Part shown: positions 7,403-16,413 of the stretch, in pieces
Numbering within the stretch: the first letter of the stretch is position 1
How the letters are laid out: every line of letters begins with the position of its first letter
Origin: VRUE01 sp963702955
GTDB taxonomy: Bacteria > Actinomycetota > Thermoleophilia > Solirubrobacterales > 70-9
DNA: 64,000 nucleotides
Assembly (NCBI GenBank): GCA_963702955.1
Contig: OY969774.1
Span: 744,001-808,000 of the forward strand
Direction: 5' to 3'
The notes under the pieces: generated by a model
Told to the model about the DNA's origin: nothing
The model's database searches: none
Seen by the model: the letters and a program-made list of their open reading frames with translations, nothing else
Made by a program: the position numbers and the translations under genes

Positions 7403-9597
7403 AAGCGATCTCCGAGAAGGCGGCGGCCCTTGCAACGGCGGCGCCTACGCTTGGCCGTGACGAAGAGCAGAGCCGTGCCCGCTACCCCGACGCCGAGGAC
7501 TTCGTCGAGCGCGACGGCCAGCGCCTCTTCTACGAGGTCTACGGCGAAGGCGAGGAGACGATCTTCCTGCTGCCGACCTGGTCGCTGGTCCACTCGCGCC
7601 ACTGGAAGATGCAGATCCCTTACCTCGCCCGCCACTTCCGGGTGCTGACGATGGACGGTCTGGGTAACGGGCGCTCCGATCGCTGCCGCGACCCGCGGCG
7701 CTATGGAGCCGCGGAGTTCGCTCGGGACTTCCTCGCCGTAATGGATGCGAGCGGGACCGAGCGGGCGGTGACGGCGAGCCTCTCAACGGGTGCTCAGTAC
7801 CAGCTCGAGCTGGCGCGGCTTGCCCCCGAGCGGGTGGCCGGCGCCGCCTTCGTCGGTCCCCTGTTCCCCTACACGCCCTCGCACTGGTCGGTCCTGCTGC
7901 ACCCGCGGTCCGCGTCGCTCTCCCCGCGAGTGCCCACCGCCGCCCACCGTTGGTGGGGTCGCATGAACCCGGCTCATTGGCGCGAGGACTATCCGAGTTT
8001 CGCGAACTGGTTCATCTCTCGCTGCTTTCCGGAGCCGCACTCGACCAAGGCCATCGAGGACGGGGTGGGATGGGCGCTCGACACCGACTCCGAGACGTTG
8101 GCCGCGTCGGGGTACGGCAAGCTCCACGGCGACCGACGCACCCTGCGCGAGCTTGCGCGGAACCTCGACTGCCCGGTCCTCGTGGTCTCTGGCGAGCGCG
8201 ACAAGATCACGCCGCCCCGCGATGCCCGCGCGCTCGCTCGTCTCGCCGATGGGCGGGTCGAGGTCGTGGCGGGCGCCGGCCACTTCCCCCACGCCCGCAA
8301 GCCGGTCCAGGTCAACCTGGCGTTGCGCGACTTCTCCGAGGACGCTTTCGAGCGGCCGCGCACTCCGCGTGATCCGAACGTCTACCGCTCCGACGGCCGT
8401 CCCCGCGCCCTCTTCATCTCCTCGCCGATCGGGCTCGGCCACGCCCAGCGCGACGTTGCGATTGCCCGCGAGCTGCGGCACCTGAACCCCGATCTGCAAA
8501 TCGATTGGCTCGCCCAGGACCCGGTCACCCGGGTGCTGGAGGCAGAAGGCGAGCGCATCCACCCGGCCAGCGCTCATCTGGCCAACGAGTCCCGCCACAT
8601 CGAGTCGGAGTCCGCTGAGCACGACCTGCACTGCTTCCACGCCTTGCGTCGCATGGACGAGATCCTCGCCGCCAACTTCATGCTCTTCCACGACGTCGTG
8701 CGTGATGAGCGCTACGACCTCTGGATCGGCGATGAGGCCTGGGAGCTGGACTACTACCTGCATGAGAACCCAGGTGAGAAGCGGGTCCCGTTCGCCTGGC
8801 TGACCGACTTCGTCGGCTTCCTGCCGATGGAGGACGGGGGCGAGCGGGAAAGCTTCCTGACCGCGGACTACAACGCCGACATGGTCAACCACATCGCCCA
8901 CCACCCCGAGGTTCGAGACACGGCGCTGTTCGTGGGCAACCCCGACGACATCGTGCCGGAGCGGCTCGGGCCGCAGCTGCCGATGATTCGCGACTGGACC
9001 GAGCGCAACTTCGCCTTCACCGGCTACGTGACCGGCTTTGACCCCGCAGACCTCGGCGAGCGCACCAAGCTGCGCGCCGAGCTGGACTACGGCGACGACG
9101 AGCGGGTCTGCATCGTCACCGTCGGCGGGTCGGGCGTGGGCGGCGACCTGCTGCGGCGGGTGATCGCCGCCTTCCCGCAGGCCAAGGAGCGTGTCCCGGA
9201 GCTCCGCATGATCGTCGTCGCCGGCCCCCGTATCGACCCCAGGTCGCTTCCCTCCCACGCCGGGCTCGACGTGGTCCCCTACGTGCACAACCTCTACCGG
9301 CACCTGGCCGCCTGCGACCTGGCGGTTGTGCAGGGCGGCCTCACCACGTCGATGGAGCTGACCGCGCAGAAGCGGCCGTTCCTCTACTTCCCGCTGCGCC
9401 ACCACTTCGAGCAGAACTTCCACGTCCGCCACCGGCTCGAACGCTACGGGGCCGGTCGCCGCATGGATTACGACGATTCCCCACCGGAGCTGATCGCGGT
9501 GGCGATCGCCGAGGAGATCGGCCGCGACGTCGACTACCGCGACGTGGAGGTCGACGGCGCCGCGAGGGCAGCCCAGCGACTCGCCGAGCTGCTCTAG
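7399..9597 (+). CDS. alpha/beta-hydrolase fused to a GT-B glycosyltransferase
   Basis: 732 residues from the GTG at 7399, which overlaps the tetR stop by 4 bases; the frame is open further upstream only inside tetR. Residues ~1-320 are an alpha/beta-hydrolase: nucleophile elbow SLSTG with Ser129, acid Asp268 in GERDKI, His295 in GAGHFPH, so the triad is complete. Residues ~335-730 are a GT-B glycosyltransferase like the MGT/GT1 and MurG-type families: SSPIGLGHAQR near 343-353, VTVGGSGVGG, and the C-terminal nucleotide-sugar signature VVQGGLTTSMEL followed by HHFEQNFH. No signal peptide or membrane segment. It may hydrolyse and glycosylate related lipid or polyketide-like substrates; substrate unknown. 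Confidence 0.85.
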   Translation: MKAISEKAAALATAAPTLGRDEEQSRARYPDAEDFVERDGQRLFYEVYGEGEETIFLLPTWSLVHSRHWKMQIPYLARHFRVLTMDGLGNGRSDRCRDPRRYGAAEFARDFLAVMDASGTERAVTASLSTGAQYQLELARLAPERVAGAAFVGPLFPYTPSHWSVLLHPRSASLSPRVPTAAHRWWGRMNPAHWREDYPSFANWFISRCFPEPHSTKAIEDGVGWALDTDSETLAASGYGKLHGDRRTLRELARNLDCPVLVVSGERDKITPPRDARALARLADGRVEVVAGAGHFPHARKPVQVNLALRDFSEDAFERPRTPRDPNVYRSDGRPRALFISSPIGLGHAQRDVAIARELRHLNPDLQIDWLAQDPVTRVLEAEGERIHPASAHLANESRHIESESAEHDLHCFHALRRMDEILAANFMLFHDVVRDERYDLWIGDEAWELDYYLHENPGEKRVPFAWLTDFVGFLPMEDGGERESFLTADYNADMVNHIAHHPEVRDTALFVGNPDDIVPERLGPQLPMIRDWTERNFAFTGYVTGFDPADLGERTKLRAELDYGDDERVCIVTVGGSGVGGDLLRRVIAAFPQAKERVPELRMIVVAGPRIDPRSLPSHAGLDVVPYVHNLYRHLAACDLAVVQGGLTTSMELTAQKRPFLYFPLRHHFEQNFHVRHRLERYGAGRRMDYDDSPPELIAVAIAEEIGRDVDYRDVEVDGAARAAQRLAELL

Positions 9598-9760
9598 CGG
9601 CGGATGGACTCGCGAGACCGCAACATCTGAGCCAGCCCCGGCCGTCGCTACCGCTTTTCGCCTGTCGATGCAAGCGCGCCGGCCGACACTGCTCACACTC
9701 CTGGGTCGGACGAGGAGCAGAAAGCGGCACGGCTGCATCAGCCGGGCTTTCGGCACTAGT

Positions 9761-9798
9761 TGTCAACTTGTTGACCCTATAGGGACCAAAAATCGACA
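9761..9798. repeat. 38-base imperfect intergenic palindrome, copy 1
   Basis: Arms TGTCAACTTGTTGACCC (9761-9777) and GGGACCAAAAATCGACA (9782-9798) around TATA; 12 of 17 positions pair. The left arm is itself nearly self-complementary (GTCAAC, TT, GTTGAC). It lies in the 244-base gap between two convergent genes, where I see nothing else. A related and better-paired copy lies at 51279-51316. It could be a terminator-like structure, a protein-binding site or a REP-like element. Confidence 0.65.
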
Positions 9799-9841
9799 TC
9801 GGGGAGGACGGTGCTGAATCCGCGGGGGTTTGAGAGCGCAG

Positions 9842-11131
<1,290 letters not shown>

Positions 11132-11138
11132 GCGACGA

Positions 11139-11144
11139 ATACTA
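11139..11144 (-). promoter_or_regulatory. -10 box for the acyl-CoA dehydrogenase
   Basis: TAGTAT on the minus strand, 7 bases from the ATG at 11131, with no Shine-Dalgarno in between. The spacing matches other probable leaderless starts in the window. Confidence 0.4.
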
Positions 11145-11162
11145 CACGGAACGATGTCGTCG

Positions 11163-11540
11163 TTATGTGATGTCGCGCAGGTCGAATGCGCGCAGCCCCT
11201 CGGGGCCGCCGTCGGCACAGTCGTAGAAGCGCCGGTTGACGCAGTCGTACTCTCCGCCGCTGCCCTCGTAGGCCCGCTCGACCGAGAACGGGCAGTGCGG
11301 CAGCGCCTCGCCGGTCATCTTGACGCCGCCGAAGCCGCCGGGCTGCAGCACCGCGTCAAGCTCGATCTTGGCGCCGAAGACCTGCTGCATGCAGCCGACG
11401 TACTGGACCCCCGTCAGAGCGTCTAGGTAGCTGTAGAGGAAGCGGCACCCCATCTCGACGCAGCTGCGCGGCTCGACCATCTTGTCGCAGAAGGAGCGAC
11501 AGCTGCGGCACTCGCCTGTCTTTGCCCTGGTGGCCGGCAC
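11163..11540 (-). CDS. small cysteine-rich protein, probable metal binding
   Basis: 125 residues from a GTG at 11540, 9 bases after the dnaE stop, so probably the second gene of a dnaE operon. It has nine Cys (residues 11, 14, 18, 27, 32, 50, 83, 100, 108); the first five form a CxxCxxxC then Cx8CxxxxC pattern that would suit zinc or an Fe-S cluster. The middle is ordinary and the C-terminus acidic. I do not recognise the family. Its position suggests a replication- or repair-linked role, but that is only context. Confidence 0.7.
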   Translation of the reverse strand: MPATRAKTGECRSCRSFCDKMVEPRSCVEMGCRFLYSYLDALTGVQYVGCMQQVFGAKIELDAVLQPGGFGGVKMTGEALPHCPFSVERAYEGSGGEYDCVNRRFYDCADGGPEGLRAFDLRDIT

Positions 11541-11549
11541 ACCAAGAGT

Positions 11550-14500
11550 CTAGGCAGCCAGGGCGTCGGCACCGCCGAGAATCTGGTCGAGCTCGGCGCG
11601 CAGGCCGCTCGACGGCCGCACCCGGTAGCCGTCGCCGAGCTTCATCTCGGTCGGCTCGCCGCCCTCGCCCCGAATCGCGAGGTGGACGTCGGCTTCGCCT
11701 TTGTGGTGCTCGAAGACTTCCTTCAGCTGGTCGAACACGCCGGGCAGCCGCAGCTTCGCCGCGTCGATCGTCAGCCGCAGCGGTTCGGTCGGCGCCCGCG
11801 CCGCGGCGTCGGCGCGGGCGATCTCCTCGCGGTCGGGTTCGAAGCGCTCCGCCTCCTGCACCACGAGCTTGGTCTCGCCGCGCTCCTTGTGGTCGATCCG
11901 GCCGCGGACGAGGACGACGGCGTCGGGCACGATCGCCGTCGCGCTCTCCGCCTGGTCGGCCTTGAAGACGAGCAGCTCGACCTGGCCTTCGACGTCGTCG
12001 AGCGTCGCGAACATCATCTGCGAGCCGCTCTTGGTGCGGATCTTCTTGCACTCGGCGACGATCCCGCCGACCGTCACCCAGGAGCCGTCGGGCTTGCCCG
12101 CGAGCGCCGCCAGGTCGCAGTCGACGCGGGCGCGGAGCGCGTCGCGCACTTCCGACAGCGGGTGCGAGGAGAGGTAGGTGCCGAGCGTCTCCTTCTCCAG
12201 CGCCAGCAGCTCGCGGCGCTCGTACTCGCCGGCCGGGATCGGCGGCCGGTGATGGGCCTGCGAGCTGCCCCCCTCCTCGGCGCCGTCGCCGAAGTCGAAG
12301 ATCGAGCCCTGTCCGAGCTGCGCGTCCTCCTGCGCTTTCTGCCCCGCCGACTGCGCCGCCGGCAGCGCTTCCAGCATGCCCTTGCGGGCCGCTTCGGTGG
12401 AGTCGAGGGCACCGCACTTGATCAGGCATTCGATCGCCCGTTTGTTGACCGCGCGCGAGTCGACCCGCTCGCAGAAGTCCCAGATCGAGGCGATCGGCGC
12501 CTCCTCGCGCGCCCGCAGGATCGCCTCGACGGCGCTGTGGCCGACGTTCTTGACCGCGTCGAGGCCGAAGCGGATCGCCTTCTCGCTGACGACGAAATCG
12601 TGGTCGGAGGAGTTGACGTCGGGCGGCAGCACGTCGATCCCCATCTCGGCGCAGCGGTTGACGAAGAACGGGACCTTGTCTTTGGTGTTCATCACCGAGG
12701 AGATCACCGCCGCCATGTACTCGGCCGGGTAGTTGGCCTTGAGGTAGGCGGTCCGGTAGGAGATCAGCGCGTAGCAGGCGGCGTGGGACTTGTTGAACGA
12801 GTAGTCGGCAGCCGCTTCGTTCAGCTTCCAGAGGTCTCTGGCGACCTTGGGATCGGTCTCGGATTCCTTCAGGCCCTGCATGAACTTGTCCTTCATGGTC
12901 GCCATCAGGTCGCGCTTCTTCTTGCCGATCGCCTTGCGCAGATCGTCCGCCTCGGCGCCGGAGAAGCCGGCCATCGAGCGCGAGATCTCCATCAACTGCT
13001 CCTGGTAGACGACGCAGCCGTGGGTCTCCTCGGTGATCGCCCGCAGCCGCGGGTCGGGATAGGTGACCGAGGAGGGGTCGCGCTTGCCCTTCGCGTAGGC
13101 GGGGATGTAGGCCATCGCCCCGGGCCGGTAGAGGGCGCCGAGCGCGACCAGGTCGGCGAACTCGGTCGGGCCGACCTTGCGCAGCGCCTCGCGCATCCCC
13201 TCGGACTCGAACTGGAAGACGCCGGTCGAGTCGCCGGCGGCGAGCATCGCGTAGGTCTTCGGGTCGTCGAGCGGGATCGTCTCCATCGCGATCGTCTCGC
13301 CGCGCGAGCGGGCGATGATCTCGATCGCGTCCTCGATCACGTCGAGGTTGCGGAGGCCGAGGAAGTCCATCTTCAGCAGCCCGATCTCCTCGATCGGCCC
13401 CATCGAGTACTGGGTGACGATCTTGTACTGGCGCTCGGGCTTGGCCGAGCCGTTGCCGTTCGGGCTCGCGGCAGCCGGCGCGCTGCGGTCCTCGGCCAGC
13501 TGCAGCGGCACGATCTCCTGCAACGGGCGGTCGGCGATCACCACCGCGGCGGCGTGGATCGAGTTGTTGCGGATGATCCCCTCGAGGCCCTGGGCGACGT
13601 CGACGATCCGCTTCGCGTCCGCCTCCTCGTCGTAGGTCCGTTTCAGCTCCTGACCCTGCTTCAGGCACTCCTCGAAGGACGGGCTGCGGCCCATGATCGG
13701 CTCCGGAATCTGCTTCGCGAGGCGGTCGCCGGTGCCGTAGTCGAAGCCGAGCACGCGAGCCGCGTCGCGGGTCGCGGCGCGCGGCGCCATCGTGCCGAAG
13801 GTGATGATCTGGGCGACCGATTCGCGCCCGTACTTGTCGGCGACGTAGCGGATCATCCGCTCGCGGCCGCGGACCGAGAAGTCGATGTCGATGTCGGGCA
13901 TCGATTTGCGGCCGGGGTTGAGGAAGCGCTCGAAGAGGAGGTCGTTGGCGAGCGGGTCGAGGTCGGTGATCCTGAGCACGTAGGAGACGATCGAGCCGGC
14001 GGCCGAGCCGCGGCCCGGTCCGACGGCGACGCCGTTTTCCTTCGCGTAGCGGACGAAGTCCCAGACGATCAGGAAGTAGGAGGAGAAGCCCATTTCCTCG
14101 ATCACCCCGAGCTCGAACTCCATCCGCTCCACCGCCTCGGCCGGAGGCGGATCGCCGTAGCGCGCGCGCAGGCCCTCGGCGGCGAGCCGCCGCAGCATCG
14201 CCTCCGGCTCGGAGCCGTCCTCGGTCGGGTAGCGGGGCAGCAGCAGGCTGCCGAGCTCGATCTCCAGCGAGCAGCGCTCGGCGATCTCCAGGGTGGTCGG
14301 GACCGCCTCCGGCCACTCGGCGAAGGAGTCGCTCATCTCCTCGTTGCTCTTGAGGAAGAACTCGTTCGTGTCGAAGCTCAGCTTCGGCGCCTCCAGGGTC
14401 AACTTGGTCTGCACGCAGAGCAGCGCCGCGTGGTTGTCGAAGTCCTCGCGGCGCAGGTAGTGGACGTCGGCCGTGCCGACCAGCGGCCGGCCCAGCTCAC

Positions 14501-15089
14501 GGGCGAAGCGGACGATGCCCCGGTTGGCCTTCTCCTGCTCCTCGATCCCGTTCTTCTGCACCTCGAAGTAGACCTGCTCGGGGCCGAAGGCCTGGATCAG
14601 GTCGTCGAGGTGGGCGCGGGCGTCGTCGGCGCGCTCTTCGACCAGGCGGCGGCAGAAGCGCGACTGCAGGCAGCCGGTGAGGACGATCACGCCCTCGGCG
14701 TGCTGGGCGAGCAGCTCCATGTCGACGTTGGCTTTGCCGCGCGAGAACCCCTGCAGGAAGCCGGCCGAGGTGAGCTTGACCAGGTTGGCGAAGCCGGCGT
14801 CGTTCTCGGCCAGCAGGGTGAGGTGGTTGCGCTCGTATTTCGGCTTCTCCTTGATCGCCGCGACGTCGTCGACGAGGTAGGCCTCGAGCCCGGCGATCGG
14901 CTTGATCCCGTGCACCCGGCAGGCTTTATAAAGATCGACCGCGCCGTTCATCACGCCGTGGTCGGTCAGCCCCAGCGCCGGCTGCCCCAGCTCCGCCGCC
15001 CGCGCCGCCATCGCGTCGATCTTGCAGGCGCCGTCGAGCAGCGAGTACTCGCTGTGGGCGTGGAGATGGACGGCGGCGGCGGAGCTCAA
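11550..15089 (-). CDS. dnaE: DNA polymerase III alpha subunit
   Basis: 1179 residues, the replicative DNA polymerase of the DnaE1 type. Order of domains: PHP (VHLHAHSEYSLLDGA, metal His pairs, ALGLTDHG), palm with VGPGRGSAAGS and the catalytic PDIDIDF near residue 400, fingers, tandem HhH region, then an OB fold (SWVTVGGIVAECKKIRTK ... MMFATLDDVEGQVELLVF). The PHP His and Asp residues appear intact, as expected where the PHP domain proofreads. The start is a TTG, the only start codon that gives a normal N-terminus. No clear ribosome-binding site is present. A Cys-rich small protein follows. Confidence 0.97.
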   Translation of the reverse strand: MSSAAAVHLHAHSEYSLLDGACKIDAMAARAAELGQPALGLTDHGVMNGAVDLYKACRVHGIKPIAGLEAYLVDDVAAIKEKPKYERNHLTLLAENDAGFANLVKLTSAGFLQGFSRGKANVDMELLAQHAEGVIVLTGCLQSRFCRRLVEERADDARAHLDDLIQAFGPEQVYFEVQKNGIEEQEKANRGIVRFARELGRPLVGTADVHYLRREDFDNHAALLCVQTKLTLEAPKLSFDTNEFFLKSNEEMSDSFAEWPEAVPTTLEIAERCSLEIELGSLLLPRYPTEDGSEPEAMLRRLAAEGLRARYGDPPPAEAVERMEFELGVIEEMGFSSYFLIVWDFVRYAKENGVAVGPGRGSAAGSIVSYVLRITDLDPLANDLLFERFLNPGRKSMPDIDIDFSVRGRERMIRYVADKYGRESVAQIITFGTMAPRAATRDAARVLGFDYGTGDRLAKQIPEPIMGRSPSFEECLKQGQELKRTYDEEADAKRIVDVAQGLEGIIRNNSIHAAAVVIADRPLQEIVPLQLAEDRSAPAAASPNGNGSAKPERQYKIVTQYSMGPIEEIGLLKMDFLGLRNLDVIEDAIEIIARSRGETIAMETIPLDDPKTYAMLAAGDSTGVFQFESEGMREALRKVGPTEFADLVALGALYRPGAMAYIPAYAKGKRDPSSVTYPDPRLRAITEETHGCVVYQEQLMEISRSMAGFSGAEADDLRKAIGKKKRDLMATMKDKFMQGLKESETDPKVARDLWKLNEAAADYSFNKSHAACYALISYRTAYLKANYPAEYMAAVISSVMNTKDKVPFFVNRCAEMGIDVLPPDVNSSDHDFVVSEKAIRFGLDAVKNVGHSAVEAILRAREEAPIASIWDFCERVDSRAVNKRAIECLIKCGALDSTEAARKGMLEALPAAQSAGQKAQEDAQLGQGSIFDFGDGAEEGGSSQAHHRPPIPAGEYERRELLALEKETLGTYLSSHPLSEVRDALRARVDCDLAALAGKPDGSWVTVGGIVAECKKIRTKSGSQMMFATLDDVEGQVELLVFKADQAESATAIVPDAVVLVRGRIDHKERGETKLVVQEAERFEPDREEIARADAAARAPTEPLRLTIDAAKLRLPGVFDQLKEVFEHHKGEADVHLAIRGEGGEPTEMKLGDGYRVRPSSGLRAELDQILGGADALAA

Positions 15090-15152
15090 GGGCGGGTTCG
15101 ATCATGCCAAGCGGGGCAGATGGCAACTGCCCGCAAACGCGCGCCTTCCGGG

Positions 15153-16223
15153 CTATATGCGCGCGGAACCGTGCCGACTTGGCGTGAGCGGGCGTCGCTT
15201 GAAACGGACACGCGGCTTCGCTCGCAAGCGGCTGTCGCCAAGCGGGTGCGTGGCGGCATCGAAGAAATAGACCTCTTTGGATTTGAGCTTGCCCCAGATT
15301 TCCGACTGCCGCTCCCTGAGGGCGTGACTCTCCCTTCTCACCATCGATACGGCCACGGGCCGGTCGGGATTCGCGTTGATGGCATCTATCAGATGCCGAT
15401 CCTGCTCACCGAGCGCATGTCCGAAGACGAGCAGCGGCTTCGCCCGCTTCTCAAGCGCCTCGTAGGTGTGCGCCAGGTAGTCGTTCCCCTTGATCGCCCT
15501 GAGCTTGTCTCGGGGTGAACCCTCCGTGACCAACAAAGGCCTCGCCTCGGGATCGTTCGCGATCGGCTCGCCGAACTGCTCGAGCAACGTCCGATCGTCC
15601 CCAATCAGCTTGCGGGTCACTCCCGAACCCTCGACAATCAGATGCAGCGCGCCGTGCAGGAAATAGACCGGCGTGTTGCCGTTCCAGATTTCGCAGTCCG
15701 TGGGATTGAAGTCACCACGACTTCCCCAAAAGCAGTCGCGAAATCGGTCGTACTCTTCTTCATGTCCGGTCGCCCAGTAGACGATCAGGTCGTAGCTCGT
15801 GCTGAAGATCATCTCGTAGCGCTTCAAATCCTTCTTGATCCTTTTCAAGGATGAATCGGGGACTTCCGCCCGTTTGAGGTGGACACTTCTGACCGTCTCG
15901 CCAAGGGCCCTCTGAACACTTATGAATTGCTCTCGATACGGCGCCTCGCTCTGCCCCATGACATTGGCCATCGCGATGGCATCGCGCAGTTTGCCGAGCA
16001 CCACCTCGAAGTTGCTCGTGTCGAAGCGCTCGAATATCGCTCGAGCCAGGTCATCGAGGCCGCCGCGGCGTCGGGCCTTTTCGCTCTCCCCGTAGAGCGA
16101 CTCATAGGCGAACTTCTCGGAGATGTTGATCGACAGCCCGTTTCCGACGAGGAGCGCATCCCACCCCTTGTCGGCAATCTCCTCCCATCCGTACAGCGCC
16201 CCGTCGCCAGGATGATCGACCAT
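15153..16223 (-). CDS. SIR2-like / DUF4917-like protein, accessory
   Basis: 356 residues from ATG 16223; the open frame upstream is antisense to the next gene and not used. From memory it matches DUF4917, a family with SIR2-like features. LLVGNGLSINIS (25-36) resembles the nucleotide-binding GxGxS loop, MIFSTSYDLIVYWA the TTNYD-type motif, VYFLHGALHL the HG strand, and LLVFGHALGEQDRHLIDAI the terminal strand-loop of SIR2-like proteins. Base composition is visibly less GC-rich than its neighbours and codon use is freer, suggesting transfer. It has a strong promoter. SIR2-like proteins often act in phage defence through NAD; here that is inference. Confidence 0.75.
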   Translation of the reverse strand: MVDHPGDGALYGWEEIADKGWDALLVGNGLSINISEKFAYESLYGESEKARRRGGLDDLARAIFERFDTSNFEVVLGKLRDAIAMANVMGQSEAPYREQFISVQRALGETVRSVHLKRAEVPDSSLKRIKKDLKRYEMIFSTSYDLIVYWATGHEEEYDRFRDCFWGSRGDFNPTDCEIWNGNTPVYFLHGALHLIVEGSGVTRKLIGDDRTLLEQFGEPIANDPEARPLLVTEGSPRDKLRAIKGNDYLAHTYEALEKRAKPLLVFGHALGEQDRHLIDAINANPDRPVAVSMVRRESHALRERQSEIWGKLKSKEVYFFDAATHPLGDSRLRAKPRVRFKRRPLTPSRHGSARI

Positions 16224-16231
16224 GGCCGCTG

Positions 16232-16260
16232 AGAATAGGTCTGTAATTCGGATTTGGCAA
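16232..16260 (-). promoter_or_regulatory. strong promoter for the SIR2-like gene
   Basis: TTGCCA (16260-16255) and TATTCT (16237-16232) are spaced by exactly 17 bases on the minus strand. The predicted start site is within about two bases of the ATG at 16223, so the message is probably leaderless. Confidence 0.65.
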
Positions 16261-16297
16261 TCGGCTATTGGACGAGCAGGGTTTTTGCTTTCGCCCT

Positions 16298-16320
16298 CCG
16301 GTCCCGCGGAACCGCCTTGG
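16298..16320. repeat. left copy of a 23-base inverted repeat
   Basis: The reverse complement of this stretch matches 17036-17058 in 22 of 23 bases. Each copy carries a palindromic core around TTCCGCGGAA (one base off here). This copy lies in the divergent intergenic region, the other inside the DUF222-HNH gene. Confidence 0.6.
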
Positions 16321-16393
16321 ACCATCCGCAATTTGCGGGATTCGAGGTCGCGAGCAGCGAGGACGGTGGCAACATTCCGTCCGAGCCCAGCCG

Positions 16394-16413
16394 TACTATC
16401 GAACACATGTTCG
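16394..16413 (+). promoter_or_regulatory. LexA (SOS) box and -10 over the HNH gene start
   Basis: TCGAACACATGTTCGT (16399-16414) matches the actinobacterial/Gram-positive LexA consensus TCGAAC-N4-GTTCGA at all but the last base. The ATG start (16407-16409) lies inside the box. TACTAT (16394-16399) directly precedes it, and the usual 7-base offset puts transcription start on the A of the ATG. LexA bound here would block both promoter and initiation. DUF222/13E12-type genes are known LexA targets in Mycobacterium tuberculosis. Confidence 0.75.

Noticed and set aside
11682..15518. 1278-codon open frame on the plus strand opposite dnaE
   Set aside because: Long antisense frames arise from high GC in third positions; the translation is low-complexity Arg/Val/Gly/Asp-rich and resembles no family, while the minus strand encodes complete DnaE.
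16254..16406. N-terminal extension of the HNH protein upstream of 16407
   Set aside because: The extension has no family similarity, includes the repeat at 16298, and the -10 and LexA box support the ATG at 16407.
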